DNA of 64,000 nucleotides from Bradyrhizobium ontarionense (GCF_021088345.1 NZ_CP088156.1:7741001-7805000), one strand, 5' to 3'. Shown: positions 9,624 to 19,422, numbered from the stretch's first letter. Notes: generated by a model from the sequence alone, not told the origin. Made by a program: numbers and translations.

Positions 9624-11353
9624 CCATGCTCGATCCCATCACGCTCGCGGTGCTCAAGGGCCGGCTGGAGCAGATCGCCGACGAAATGGACGCGACGCTG
9701 TATCGCTCGGCGTTCAATCCGACCATCGCCGAAGCGCGCGACGCCTGTCACGGCATCTATCATGCGACCACGGGCGACACGCTGGTGCAGGGGCAGGGCG
9801 GCCTGCCGATCTTCGTCGGCGCGATGGCGTTCGCCGTACGCGCGGTCATCGCCAAGGTCGAGAAGGATGGCGGGCTCGAAGAGGGTGACACCTTCATCTT
9901 CAACGACCCTTATGACGGCGGCACGCATCTCAACGACTTCCGTCTCGTCCGCCCGGTGTTCCGCGAGGGTCGTGTGTTCTGCTGGATCGCCTCGGTCGGG
10001 CACTGGCTCGACATCGGCGGCAACGTCGCCGGCGGCTACAATCCGAAGGCGGTTGAGAGCTTTCAGGAGGGCATGCGCATTCCGCCCGTGAAGCTGATCG
10101 CGGCCGGGCGCATGAATCACGACATCCTGGGGATTATCGAGGCCAATTCGCGGGTGCCGATGTCGAACTGGGGCGATCTCAACGGCCAGCTCAACGCGCT
10201 CGATCTCGGTGAGATCAGACTGCGCGCGCTGCTCGACGAGTATGGCGACGGCATCGTGGCGGATGCCTTCGAGGCGTTCTCCGATCGCGCCGAGACCCTG
10301 ATGCGCGCTGCGATCGCCTCGCTGCCGGACGGCACCTATTCGTTCGAGGACGTGCTCGACAATGACGGCATCGTCGACGAACCGTTGACGGTGGCGCTCG
10401 ACGTCACCATTGCCGGCGACACGATGACGCTCGACTTCACGCGCTCGTCCGGCGCCTGCAAGGGCCCGATCAATATCTCGCGCTCGACCACGATCGCGGC
10501 CTGCTATGTCGCGCTCAAGCACATCTTCACCGAGGTGCCCGCCAATGCCGGCTGCCTCAGGCCGATTAGCTTCGAGATCATCGAGGGCTCGTTGCTCGCG
10601 GCGGGGCCGCCGAAGCCGGTCGCGGGCTATACCGAGACCATCCTCCGCCTGATCGGCGTCGTGCTCGGCGCGCTCGCCAAGGCCGATCCGTCGCGCGCCA
10701 CCGCTGCGCCGTTCGGCACCATCAACGCGCTGTCGATCGCCGGCCATCGCAAGGACAATAGCCGCTTCGTGATGTTCTCCTTCTTCGGCGGCGGCCTCGG
10801 CGGCAATCCGGAAACCGACGGCCTCAACCACGCCAACAACCCGATCTCGACCGCGACCATTCCGCCGGTGGAGATTCTTGAAGCGGCCTATCCGGTGATG
10901 TTCACGCAATGGGCGCTGCGCCCGGACTCCGCCGGTGCCGGCACCCATCGCGGCGGCGTCGGCGCGATCTACGAGGTCGAGCTGCTGGCCGACGCCGATG
11001 TGGCGCTGCTCGGCGAGCGCGGCAAGGCGGCGCCGTTCGGCGTCGCCGGGGGCGGAAGCGCTGCGCTCAATCGCTTCTCCTGGCAGACCGATGACGGCGA
11101 GGCGAGCCCGCCGATGGTCTCCAAGATCACCGATCTGCACCTGAAGGCGGGCCGGCGCGTGCGGCTGGAGACACCGGGAGGCGGCGGCTGGGGCCCGCCG
11201 GAGGCGCGGCCCGCGGCGGCGGTTGCGCACGACGTCGCGCTTGGCTTCGTCTCGTGCGAACAGGCGCGCGATGTCTACAAGGTCGCGCTGTCGGCCGACG
11301 GCGCCATCGACGAGGCCGCCACACGCGCGTTGCGCGCGGGAGGTACGGCATGA
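9620..11353 (+). CDS. Hydantoinase B/oxoprolinase-family subunit (HyuB)
   Basis: The 577-residue protein is full length for HyuB/oxoprolinase beta domains. It shows the family start DPITLAVLKGRLEQIADEMDATLYRSAFNP, the metal-site-like NDPYDGGTHLND near 95, and the C-terminal ETPGGGGWG. With HyuA it forms ATP-dependent ring-opening or carboxylating enzymes such as N-methylhydantoinase, 5-oxoprolinase, caprolactamase and acetone carboxylase. It overlaps the lyase gene and hyuA by ATGA. The actual substrate cannot be read from sequence. Confidence 0.9.
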   Translation: MTMLDPITLAVLKGRLEQIADEMDATLYRSAFNPTIAEARDACHGIYHATTGDTLVQGQGGLPIFVGAMAFAVRAVIAKVEKDGGLEEGDTFIFNDPYDGGTHLNDFRLVRPVFREGRVFCWIASVGHWLDIGGNVAGGYNPKAVESFQEGMRIPPVKLIAAGRMNHDILGIIEANSRVPMSNWGDLNGQLNALDLGEIRLRALLDEYGDGIVADAFEAFSDRAETLMRAAIASLPDGTYSFEDVLDNDGIVDEPLTVALDVTIAGDTMTLDFTRSSGACKGPINISRSTTIAACYVALKHIFTEVPANAGCLRPISFEIIEGSLLAAGPPKPVAGYTETILRLIGVVLGALAKADPSRATAAPFGTINALSIAGHRKDNSRFVMFSFFGGGLGGNPETDGLNHANNPISTATIPPVEILEAAYPVMFTQWALRPDSAGAGTHRGGVGAIYEVELLADADVALLGERGKAAPFGVAGGGSAALNRFSWQTDDGEASPPMVSKITDLHLKAGRRVRLETPGGGGWGPPEARPAAAVAHDVALGFVSCEQARDVYKVALSADGAIDEAATRALRAGGTA

Positions 11354-13410
11354 GCAAGCTCGGCACCATCGTCGGCGTCGATGTCGGCGGCACCTTCACT
11401 GATCTGTTCTACTTCGACGAGGCGAAGCGGACGTTCCGCACCAACAAGGTGCCGTCGAACCGCGGTGACGAGGCGGTGGGCTTCCTCGAAGGTCTGCAGG
11501 GCTTCGGCAAGATATCGGATCTGAGTTCGATCGTGCATGGCACCACCGTCGGCACCAACGCGCTGCTGGAGCGCAAGGGCGCGCGCATCGGCCTGATCAC
11601 CACGACAGGCTTCCGCGACGTCTTGGAGATGCGCCGGCGCGACCGCCGCAACACCTGGGGCCTGTGGGGCGACTTCATCCCCGTGGTCGAGCGCGACATG
11701 CGCGCCGAGGTCGATGAGCGCGTGCTGTCGGACGGCACGGTTCGCGTGTCTGTCGACGTCGCGCAGGTCACCGCGAGGGCGCAGGAGCTGCTCGCCAAGG
11801 GGGCACAGGCGCTGGCGATCGTGTTCATCAACGCGTTTGCCAATCCGGATAATGAGCGCCGCGCGCTCGACGCGGTGCAGGCGATCTGGCCCAACGACAA
11901 TGTTGCCTGCTCGAGCCAGATCCTGCCGGAGATCCGCGAGTTCGAGCGCACCTCGACGACCGCGCTGAACGCCTATCTGCAGCCCGTCGTCGGCTCCTAC
12001 CTGCAGAAGCTGCAGAACGCGCTGGCGGGCGAGGCCTTCGATGGCCGCTTCCACATCGTGCAGTCCAATGGCGGCGTGATGTCGACCGCGGCAGCGCGGC
12101 GCTTCCCGATCCGCACCGCGCTGTCGGGACCCGCCGCGGGCGTGATCGCTGCGGCGGAAATTGCCAAGGCTGCTGGCTTCCCCAACGTCATCACCGGCGA
12201 TCTCGGCGGCACCTCGTTCGACGTGTCGCTGGTGGTCGACGGCGCGACCTCGCTGGCCGCGCAGACGACGATCGATTTCGGCCTCGTCGTGCGCACGCCG
12301 ATGATCGAGATCACGACCATCGGCGCCGGCGGCGGCTCGATCGCCCATGTCGATGCCGGCGGCCTGCTGCAGGTTGGCCCGGAGAGCGCAGGCTCGCGGC
12401 CGGGTCCCGTCTGCTATGGCGGCGGCAACGAGCGCCCGACGCTGACCGATGCCAATGTCGTGCTCGGCCGCATCAATGCGGACAGGCCGATCGGCGGCAA
12501 GCTGAAGGCGCTCGACGTCGAGGCGGCCAAGCGTGCGATTGCCAAGCACGTCGGCGAGCCCTTGGGCCTCGGCGTGATGGAAGCGGCGGAAGCGATCGTG
12601 CGCATCGCCGACAGCAAGATGGCCGGCGCCATTCGGCTGATGTCGATCGAGCGCGGCCATGATCCGGCGCGTTTCGCGGCGGTGCCGTTCGGCGGCGGCG
12701 GCGCGCTGCACGTCTCGGCGCTGATCAAGGATGTCGGGCTCAAGGCGGCGCTGGTGCCACGCTATCCCGGTGTCACCTCGGCGCTCGGCTGCGTCATCGC
12801 CGACATCCGCCACGACCAGGTGCAGACGCTCAACATGTTCGTCGATGGTCTCGACATCGCAGCGCTGACGCGCTGGATGCTGGCCGAGGCGGAGCATGCG
12901 CAGGCCGTGGTGAAGGACGCGCGGCTAGCGGTCGAGCGCATCGACATCATGTTCGAGCTCGACATGCACTATGTCGGCCAGACTCACACCATCCGCGCCA
13001 CGCTCCCGGTCGAGATCAAGGACGGCATGATCGCGCTGACCGCGGACGATGTGCGCGCCGCATTCGAGACCGCCTATCAGAAGAGCTTCAGCCGGCTGTT
13101 GCCGGGCGTGCCGATCAAGATCGTCAATTTGCGCACGGCGGCGATCGGCGTGCGGCCGCGCTTCGATCTCTCGGCGCTCGCGCCCGACGCCAGCGCCGAT
13201 CTCGCCAAGGCCCGGCTCGGCATGCGCGAGGTCTGGTTCGACGGCGAATGGTGGAGCACGGCGATCCATGCGCGGCTCGATCTGCCCGTCGGTAGCGAGA
13301 TCGCGGGACCTGCGATCCTGGAGCAGCCCGATGCGACCACGGTGATCGCGCCGGGCTTCAAGGCGCGGGTGGATTCGTTCGGCAACGTCATCGTGGAGCG
13401 TCATTCATGA
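11350..13410 (+). CDS. Hydantoinase A/oxoprolinase-family subunit (HyuA)
   Basis: The 686-residue ATP-dependent subunit has the ASKHA-type phosphate loop GVDVGGTFTDL at residues 8-18, HGTTVGTNALLERKGA near 62 and the second loop GDLGGTSFDVSL near 285. The start at 11350 overlaps the hyuB stop (ATGA); a longer open frame upstream is only readthrough of the hyuB region. ATP is expected to activate the amide carbonyl as an acyl-phosphate. It is followed by an ATGA overlap with the isochorismatase-fold gene, so the subunits and the next enzyme are translated together. Confidence 0.9.
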   Translation: MSKLGTIVGVDVGGTFTDLFYFDEAKRTFRTNKVPSNRGDEAVGFLEGLQGFGKISDLSSIVHGTTVGTNALLERKGARIGLITTTGFRDVLEMRRRDRRNTWGLWGDFIPVVERDMRAEVDERVLSDGTVRVSVDVAQVTARAQELLAKGAQALAIVFINAFANPDNERRALDAVQAIWPNDNVACSSQILPEIREFERTSTTALNAYLQPVVGSYLQKLQNALAGEAFDGRFHIVQSNGGVMSTAAARRFPIRTALSGPAAGVIAAAEIAKAAGFPNVITGDLGGTSFDVSLVVDGATSLAAQTTIDFGLVVRTPMIEITTIGAGGGSIAHVDAGGLLQVGPESAGSRPGPVCYGGGNERPTLTDANVVLGRINADRPIGGKLKALDVEAAKRAIAKHVGEPLGLGVMEAAEAIVRIADSKMAGAIRLMSIERGHDPARFAAVPFGGGGALHVSALIKDVGLKAALVPRYPGVTSALGCVIADIRHDQVQTLNMFVDGLDIAALTRWMLAEAEHAQAVVKDARLAVERIDIMFELDMHYVGQTHTIRATLPVEIKDGMIALTADDVRAAFETAYQKSFSRLLPGVPIKIVNLRTAAIGVRPRFDLSALAPDASADLAKARLGMREVWFDGEWWSTAIHARLDLPVGSEIAGPAILEQPDATTVIAPGFKARVDSFGNVIVERHS

Positions 13411-14021
13411 GCGATCACGTCATTCCGACCACGCACAGCGCGCTGCTGATCGTCGACCTGCAGAACGACTTTCTCGATCCGAAGGGCGCCTATGGGCGCG
13501 CCGGGCAGACCGCTGCATCGATCGCGGCGCTGCCGCCGCGACTCAAGCCGTTCGCCGACCTGATGCGCGTCAAGGGAGGCTTCGTCATCTCGACGCAGTT
13601 CACGCTGGTGCCGGGCAAGGGCGGTGAGCCCCTGATCTCGCCGCATCTGAAGCAGTTGCGGCCCTTCCTCGCCAAGGGCGATTTCCTGCCGGGCGCCTGG
13701 GGCCACCAATTGGTGGATCCACTGCAGCCGGCCGACATCACGATCGAGAAGATCGCCTATTCCGCGTTCTACATGACGCGGCTGGAATGGGTCTTACGCA
13801 AATGCGCCATCGAGAAGCTCTATGTCGCCGGTATCGTCACCAATGGCGGCGTCGCCTCGACGGTGCGCGACGCGCATATCCGCGATTTCGAGACGGTGGT
13901 GCTGGAGGACGGTTGTGCGGCATTCACGGCGGAGACGCATGATACAGCGATTGCAGCGCTGAAGCCGGTGTGCCGCGTCGCCGCGATCGCGGAGGCCATG
14001 ACGGAGCTGGCGGCGCCATGA
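13407..14021 (+). CDS. Isochorismatase-fold hydrolase lacking the usual catalytic Cys
   Basis: The 204-residue alpha/beta protein carries LLIVDLQNDFLDPKGAYG (catalytic Asp) and IEKIAYSAF (Lys). The position that holds the nucleophilic cysteine in nicotinamidases and N-carbamoylsarcosine amidases reads IVTNGGVASTVRDA, that is Gly. Isochorismatases such as PhzD also have Gly there and hydrolyse a vinyl ether instead of an amide. The operon position after HyuAB would suggest an N-carbamoyl amidase, but the missing cysteine argues against a thiol mechanism. Function is therefore open. Confidence 0.82.
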   Translation: MSDHVIPTTHSALLIVDLQNDFLDPKGAYGRAGQTAASIAALPPRLKPFADLMRVKGGFVISTQFTLVPGKGGEPLISPHLKQLRPFLAKGDFLPGAWGHQLVDPLQPADITIEKIAYSAFYMTRLEWVLRKCAIEKLYVAGIVTNGGVASTVRDAHIRDFETVVLEDGCAAFTAETHDTAIAALKPVCRVAAIAEAMTELAAP

Positions 14022-15397
14022 GCAGGGTCGAGACCATCGACCATGCGCCCGAGGTCGCGGTCGACTGCCTGATCATCGGCGCCGGTGCCGCCGGGCTCGT
14101 CGCGGCGCTGTCGGCGGTCGAGAATGGCGAGAGCGTGCTGGTGCTGGAGCGTGACGGCGTTCCGCAGGGCTCGACGGCCTTGTCGGCGGGACTGATCCCG
14201 GCGGCGGGCACGCGCTGGCAGGCCGCGCTCGGCATCGAGGATTGTCCGTCGCTGTTTGCGATCGACATCACGCGCAAGGCCCATGCTGAGCCCGACCCTG
14301 ATCTGGTCCGGCTCGTCACACGGACGATCGGTCCGACGCTGGAATGGCTCGCTGACCGCCATCAGTTGCCGCTCTCTCTGGTCGACAACTTCACCTATCC
14401 CGGCCATTCCGCCTTGCGCATGCACGGCCTGCCGAGCCGTTCGGGCCGCGAGCTCATCGACCGGCTGCGCACGGCCGCCGAGGCCGCCGGCATCGACATT
14501 CTCTGCGACGCGCATGCGACGACTTTGCTGGTCGATCCTACGCAGCGCATCGTCGGCGTGCGCTTTACGAGGCCCGACGGCGCCACGGACCAGATCGGCT
14601 GCGGTCGTTTGATCCTCGCCTGCAGCGGCTATGGCGGCAATCCGGCGCTGGTGGCGCGGCACATTCCGCAAATGGCAGACGCCACTTACTTCGGTCACGT
14701 CGGCAACCAGGGCGATGCACTGACCTGGGGCGAGCAACTGAGCGCCGCGACGCGCGATCTCGGCGGCCATCAGGGCCACGGCTCGGTGGCGCATCCCGCC
14801 GGCATCCTCATCAGCTGGGCCACCATCACCGAGGGCGGCTTCCAGGTGAATGCGCAAGGCGCGCGCTTCTCCAACGAAGCCAGCGGCTATTCCGAGCAGG
14901 CGGCTCACGTGCTGGCGCAGCGGGATGGCATCGCCTGGACCATCTTCGACGCGCGCATCGCCGGCATCGCCGCGCAGTTCGAGGATTTTCGCAATGCCGT
15001 CGACCATGGCGCAGTGCTCGAAGCGGAGGATGTCGCGAGCCTTGCAGCAGCCATGCGCGTGCCGGCCGATGCGCTCGCGGCGACCTGCGATGAGGTGGCC
15101 GACGCCAAGACACAGCAGCACGTCGATCGCTTCGGCCGCAGCTTCGTCGGCGTACCGCAGCTCGTGCCGCCGTATCGCGCGGTGAAGGTGACCGGCGCGC
15201 TGTTCCATACGCAAGGCGGCCTCGTCATCGACGACCGCGCGCGCGTCGTCCGCAAGGATGGCCGCGCGATCGACAATCTCTTCGCCGCCGGCGGCGCCGC
15301 GTGCGGCGTCTCGGGCGCCGACGCCTCGGGCTATCTCTCCGGCAACGGCCTGCTCACGGCCATCGCGCTCGGCCGCGTCGCGGGGCTGGCGCACTGA
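14018..15397 (+). CDS. Fumarate-reductase/ketosteroid-dehydrogenase-like FAD flavoprotein
   Basis: The 459-residue protein has the dinucleotide fold DCLIIGAGAAGLVAALSA at about 17 and a C-terminal FAD-binding end NLFAAGGAACGVSGADASG. This is the single-chain FAD_binding_2 class (soluble fumarate reductases, 3-ketosteroid dehydrogenases, tricarballylate dehydrogenase). No heme-binding CXXCH and no signal peptide are visible, so it is probably cytoplasmic. It overlaps the isochorismatase-fold gene by ATGA. It likely oxidises or reduces a C=C bond next to a carboxylate or carbonyl in the pathway (inference). Confidence 0.85.
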   Translation: MSRVETIDHAPEVAVDCLIIGAGAAGLVAALSAVENGESVLVLERDGVPQGSTALSAGLIPAAGTRWQAALGIEDCPSLFAIDITRKAHAEPDPDLVRLVTRTIGPTLEWLADRHQLPLSLVDNFTYPGHSALRMHGLPSRSGRELIDRLRTAAEAAGIDILCDAHATTLLVDPTQRIVGVRFTRPDGATDQIGCGRLILACSGYGGNPALVARHIPQMADATYFGHVGNQGDALTWGEQLSAATRDLGGHQGHGSVAHPAGILISWATITEGGFQVNAQGARFSNEASGYSEQAAHVLAQRDGIAWTIFDARIAGIAAQFEDFRNAVDHGAVLEAEDVASLAAAMRVPADALAATCDEVADAKTQQHVDRFGRSFVGVPQLVPPYRAVKVTGALFHTQGGLVIDDRARVVRKDGRAIDNLFAAGGAACGVSGADASGYLSGNGLLTAIALGRVAGLAH

Positions 15398-15445
15398 GCG
15401 CGCCGGAGCGACAATGTCGATTGCGACAAGAGGAGAGGACCGCCC

Positions 15446-16222
15446 ATGGCCCGCAAGCTGATCGACATCTCCGTGCCTCTGCAGAACGACGTGCCGGCCG
15501 ATCCGCCCGGCGCACATCCGACCATCCAGTACATCGATCATCAGCAGGGGCTGCCGCGCATGCTGCAATTCTTCGATGGGCTGAAGGCGGAGGATCTGCC
15601 GGACGGGCAGGGCTGGGCGGTCGAACAGGTGAATCTCTCGACCCACAATGGCACGCATCTCGATGCGCCCTGGCACTTCCATCCGACGATGAACCGCGGC
15701 GAGCGCGCCTGGACCATCGACGAGGTGCCGCTGGAGTGGTGCCTGCAGCCGGGCGTGAAGCTCGACTTCCGCCATTTCCAAGACGGTTATGTGGTCACCG
15801 CCAAGGACGTCGAGGAGGAATTGAAGCGCATCGGCCACACGCTGTCGCCACTCGAGATCGTCGTCGTCAACACCTCCGCCGGCGCCCGCTTCGGTGAGGC
15901 CAACTACGTCAATTCCGGCTGCGGCATGGGCTATGAGGCGACGATGTATCTCTTGGAACGCGGTGTGCGGCTGACCGGCACCGACGGCTGGAGCTGGGAC
16001 GCGCCGTTCGTGTTCACCGCCCGGAAATACGCCGAGACCCACGACGCTGCCCTGATCTGGGAAGGCCACAAGGCCGGCCGCCACATCGGCTATTGCCACC
16101 TCGAGAAGCTGCACAATCTGGAGCAGCTGCCGTCGACGGGTTTCACCGTGTCGTGCTTCCCGGTGAAAATCGAGCGGGCGTCGGCGGGTTGGACCCGCGC
16201 GGTCGCGATCATCGACGGGTGA
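15446..16222 (+). CDS. Cyclase-family hydrolase (kynurenine formamidase-like)
   Basis: The 258-residue protein of the cyclase/KynB fold contains HNGTHLDAPWHF near 65, the HxGTHxDxPxHF metal-binding motif of bacterial formamidases and cyclases, and a later EGHKAGR. These enzymes hydrolyse N-formyl or cyclic amide/lactone bonds with zinc or manganese. AGAGGAG lies 9 bp before the ATG. It is the last gene of the operon; repeat A copy 2 follows and may act in transcription termination or mRNA end protection. Confidence 0.87.
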   Translation: MARKLIDISVPLQNDVPADPPGAHPTIQYIDHQQGLPRMLQFFDGLKAEDLPDGQGWAVEQVNLSTHNGTHLDAPWHFHPTMNRGERAWTIDEVPLEWCLQPGVKLDFRHFQDGYVVTAKDVEEELKRIGHTLSPLEIVVVNTSAGARFGEANYVNSGCGMGYEATMYLLERGVRLTGTDGWSWDAPFVFTARKYAETHDAALIWEGHKAGRHIGYCHLEKLHNLEQLPSTGFTVSCFPVKIERASAGWTRAVAIIDG

Positions 16223-16280
16223 GGCGAGCGAAGATCTGAGTTAGCTCTGACCGGCAGGACGTTTGATCACCGGTCGCGCG

Positions 16281-16468
16281 GCTTGCTCGCTCTTCACCTC
16301 TCCCCGCCTGCGGGGAGAGGTCGGATTGCATCGAAGATGCAATCCGGGTGAGCGGGTACAGGTCTCTCCACGTGCACTTCCCGTGCGGCTGCCCCTCACC
16401 CCAACCCTCTCAGCGCGAGCGAAGCTCGTCGCGGCCCCGTAAGAACGGGGAGAGGGAGCGCACCGATG
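16281..16468 (-). repeat. Palindromic extragenic repeat A, copy 2 (inverted)
   Basis: The reverse complement of this stretch matches 5171-5358 almost base for base over about 188 bp. It occupies the gap between the convergent cyclase and SOUL genes. Confidence 0.9.
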
Positions 16469-16485
16469 TCCGGGCGAAAGCCTGG

Positions 16486-17133
16486 CTAACAACTACACGC
16501 CAGCATCACCTCGTTCCGCCTCAGCATCGGCAGCGTCCATGGCGGGTTGTAGAATGCGAGCAGCGGTGTCCCGGTGACGGTCAGTCCCTTGCGCTGCACG
16601 TAGTCACGCAGCTCCCGCGTCTTCTCGGCGATGATTCCGTCGGAGGTCGAGCCCGCAAAGGTAATCGCGACCAGGCGCTGCGCCGGCAGCGCGGTCAGCT
16701 TGATACGGGCGTCGGCCGGCGGCGGCAGGATATCGAGCGACCAGCTCGCAGGCATCACGAAGCTGACGGTCCAGCGGTCGCTGCTTGTCATATCGTGCGT
16801 CGTCGAAGCCGCGCTGGCCTGCTGCTGCACCGGCGCGGTCATCGCGATCTTCATCCGTCCCTGGTTGGCGCCGAAGATGTAGCCGGCGATGATGCGAAAG
16901 CCTTCTTCGATCGCAGGTTTGCGCGCGCCGTGCACATCGGCCTCGGCAATGATCATCGGCGCATAGGCGCGGACCTCGAACTCGCCGTCGCGGCTGACGA
17001 CCTCGTATCTCGGATGTTCGACCCGGCTCATGATCGGCCCTGCGGCAATGGCGGCGCCGGCCAGGACGAGCACGACAATGCCAGCCAGCCAGATCAGCAT
17101 GCGGCGTCTCCCCGGTCGTGTCGGCTCAGTCAT
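16486..17133 (-). CDS. SOUL-family heme-binding protein, membrane anchored
   Basis: The protein has 215 residues with a basic N-terminus (RPGRRR) and one hydrophobic segment, then the SOUL domain: VEHPRYEVVSRDGEFEVRAY, IFGANQGRMKIAMTAPV and the end LLAFYNPPWTLPMLRRNEVM. SOUL/HBP proteins bind tetrapyrroles; bacterial roles are poorly defined. I chose ATG 17133 because it gives the normal family length; an upstream ATG at 17184 would add residues encoded close to a repeat. It is monocistronic and convergent with the cyclase operon. Confidence 0.85.
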   Translation of the reverse strand: MTEPTRPGRRRMLIWLAGIVVLVLAGAAIAAGPIMSRVEHPRYEVVSRDGEFEVRAYAPMIIAEADVHGARKPAIEEGFRIIAGYIFGANQGRMKIAMTAPVQQQASAASTTHDMTSSDRWTVSFVMPASWSLDILPPPADARIKLTALPAQRLVAITFAGSTSDGIIAEKTRELRDYVQRKGLTVTGTPLLAFYNPPWTLPMLRRNEVMLACSC

Positions 17134-17205
17134 GGCGGTGTGCTGCTTGATGGTTTCAACGGGTGAACGAGGGCAGGGGTTCATCGGATCAGCAAGTGAC
17201 GTGCT

Positions 17206-17347
17206 CCTTCGAGACGCCCGCCTGCAGGCCCTCAGGATGAGGTCGGACTTCGCTGCAAAATCTAAGACCCTCATGTGAGGAGCGCCGCGCGACGCGTAGA
17301 GCAGTCGCGAACGGTGCAAGATGCGGCGCGTCTCGAACCATGAGGCC
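17206..17347 (+). repeat. RPE-like repeat B, copy 1
   Basis: It begins CCTTCGAGACGCCCGCC and ends TCTCGAACCATGAGGCCA, the borders shared with copies at 19012, 43554 and 45661. The remaining upstream region to 17626 has no gene; an AT-richer stretch lies at about 17500-17610. Confidence 0.85.
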
Positions 17348-17626
17348 ACTTTTTCGAGTGGGCAACTTTTTTCCGTGTGCGTCGACGTCTGCTCCAGGAT
17401 ACGACGTCTTGCTGATGGGCCGGTTAGCCTCGTCGGGCAACTCAGGCCCGGGCGCAATCAACGAATGGAATCGCTGAACGCAGTTCGCGGACGTCCTTCA
17501 TAGCCCAATTGCAGATTCGCCGAAAAAGTAAATTCCGCTGCATCCTCAGCACGATCACCTCTGTCCAGACCTTCCTGTAAAAATTTTCTTATTTCGTTTT
17601 ATCGGAAATCATGATCTGATCCGCTC

Positions 17627-18000
17627 CATCCCGCCTCATGCTGAGGGGCGTACGCGTCGTCACGATACGTAGGGGCGGGGAGCGGTGGCCGCACGAGTCC
17701 AGGCGCTGACGCGCAAGACGACTGGAAGCGTTGCGGACGTTCAAGCCGTGTGGTCCTGGCGCCCCGATGCTGGCGCCAAGCCTGCTGCGACATGACGTGT
17801 CGCGCGGGTGACGGGGGCAAGACAGCCGGTCCCCCGGGGAGAGCACGGAGCAGACGTTCCACCCATCGCGCAGGGAGGGCCGGGTCGTCCGGCTGAACCT
17901 GTGGTACCTGCCGCCTGCATTTTTTTGAGCAGGCGGGCCACGGGCCTCAGTCGAGGTCCGGTCTTCCCTGCGCCCTCGCAGCTCGAGCGAGGGTCTCGAA
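17627..18000 (-). repeat. Dispersed repeat C, copy 1
   Basis: A diverged repeat of about 375 bp related in inverted orientation to 45960-46334. Shared landmarks are CATCGCGCAGGGAGGGCCGGG, GTGGTACCTGCCGCCTGCA and GCAGGCGGGCCA. Open frames inside it (for example the peptide NAGGRYHRF) recur in the other copy and look like translations of the repeat, not genes. Confidence 0.75.
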
Positions 18001-18157
18001 GCATCCCCTCGGACGCATGTTGCGCCGCGAGACGGACGGCGCGTGAGCACATGGTGGCGCTGGCATACTGGATATGCTTATCAGTTGAGGGCGCCGAACC
18101 AGCGCACAAAACAAAATAAACCCGGCCGGTCGCAACGGCTGATTTCAGGAGGAACCA

Positions 18158-18955
18158 ATGGCAGACACCTCACGTCGCAATCTTCTCGTCGGTGCCGGCA
18201 GCCTTGCTGCGGCGGCCGCGATCATGACGGAGACGCGCTCCGCCGCCGCGCAGGCCGGCCCGACGCCGATCTTCGCCGTTCCGGCCACGACCATCCCGAT
18301 CGTCGGCGAGCAGGGCGTTTTCCCGGTCCGCCGCATCTATTGCATCGGCCGCAACTATGCGGCGCATGCGATCGAGCGCGGCTCTGATCCGAACCGCGAG
18401 CCGCCGTTCTTTTTCCAGAAGCCGACCGACGCGATCCAGAACGTCGCCGTTGGCGAGGTTGCCGATCATCCCTATCCGTCGCTGACCAAGAACTATCACC
18501 ACGAGGTCGAGCTGGTGGCAGCGCTGAAATCCGGCGGCACCAACATCCCGGTCGAGGCGGCGCTCGACCACGTCTACGGCTATGCGCTCGGCCTCGACAT
18601 GACCCGGCGCGATCTGCAGAACGGCATGGCCGCCGAGAAGAAGCCGTGGGAGATCGGCAAGAGCTTCGATCATGCCGCCGTGCTCGGCCCGATCCATCCG
18701 GTGGCGAAGGTCGGGCATTTCACCAAGGGCGCGATCTCGCTCGCGGTCAACGGCACGATCCGGCAAAACTCGGATCTCACCAAGATGATCTGGAACGTCG
18801 CCGAGCAGATCGCGAAATTGTCCGAGGCGTTCGAGCTGAAGGCCGGCGACATCATCTATTCCGGCACGCCGGAAAATGTCGGCCCGGTGGTCAAGGGCGA
18901 CGTGCTCTTGTGCAAGCTCGAGGGCCTGCCGGACATGTCGATCAAGATCGTCTGA
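18158..18955 (+). CDS. Fumarylacetoacetate hydrolase-family protein with Tat signal
   Basis: The 265-residue protein begins MADTSRRNLLVGAGSL, a twin-arginine leader with an Ala-rich h-region ending near AAAQAG. The FAH fold follows: YCIGRNYAAHA, FFFQKPTDA, HHEVELVAAL (metal ligands) and IYSGTPENVGPV. Most FAH enzymes (fumarylpyruvate hydrolases, acylpyruvases) are cytoplasmic, so an exported one is unusual. AGGAGGA sits 7 bp before the ATG. No operon partner is visible; repeats lie on both sides. Substrate unknown. Confidence 0.87.
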   Translation: MADTSRRNLLVGAGSLAAAAAIMTETRSAAAQAGPTPIFAVPATTIPIVGEQGVFPVRRIYCIGRNYAAHAIERGSDPNREPPFFFQKPTDAIQNVAVGEVADHPYPSLTKNYHHEVELVAALKSGGTNIPVEAALDHVYGYALGLDMTRRDLQNGMAAEKKPWEIGKSFDHAAVLGPIHPVAKVGHFTKGAISLAVNGTIRQNSDLTKMIWNVAEQIAKLSEAFELKAGDIIYSGTPENVGPVVKGDVLLCKLEGLPDMSIKIV

Positions 18956-19011
18956 CGAGGTGGTCCGGAGAGGTGAGGCGATTGCTCATTCCTCCCGTAT
19001 CGGGTCGATGT

Positions 19012-19157
19012 GGGCCTCGTGGTTCTCAAGGCGATGCGAGAGCATCGCCTGAACGCGCCGCAAGCGGCGCTCCTCACCATGAGGGACTGACACGTCTCTG
19101 CGGATTCCGACCTCATCCTGAGGAGCCCGCCGAAGGCGGGCGTCTCGAAGGATGGGC
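19012..19157 (-). repeat. RPE-like repeat B, copy 2 (inverted)
   Basis: It carries CCTCATCCTGAGGAGCCCGC and GGGCGTCTCGAAGGATGG in reverse order relative to copy 1. It lies in the 467-bp gap before the CcoG-like gene; no gene is supported in that gap. Confidence 0.85.
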
Positions 19158-19422
19158 CGCGAAAAGAGTATCGGCGCGACGGTCTGCGATCGCCCCGCGC
19201 ACCGTCGCCAGAAGGGCGGCAGACGCAATCATCCCACCGGATGGTGCGCCTACCGCCACGGCACTCGCGGTGCCGGGTCCCTCATCGCCTGCCGGACGCG
19301 GAACATCGTTGTTCCCGCGCAAACAAGCACTGCCACCCGTTCGCAAGTTTGTCGGCCGACAAAGAGCCGTCCGGCCGCGCCCCGTACCGTCGCCTGCAAC
19401 AGGCAAGCGAACGAGGGCAGCC

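Noticed and set aside
17589..18050. Open frames of 100-150 residues on both strands
   Set aside because: They are translations of dispersed repeat C, repeated at 45.9-46.3 kb with frame changes.
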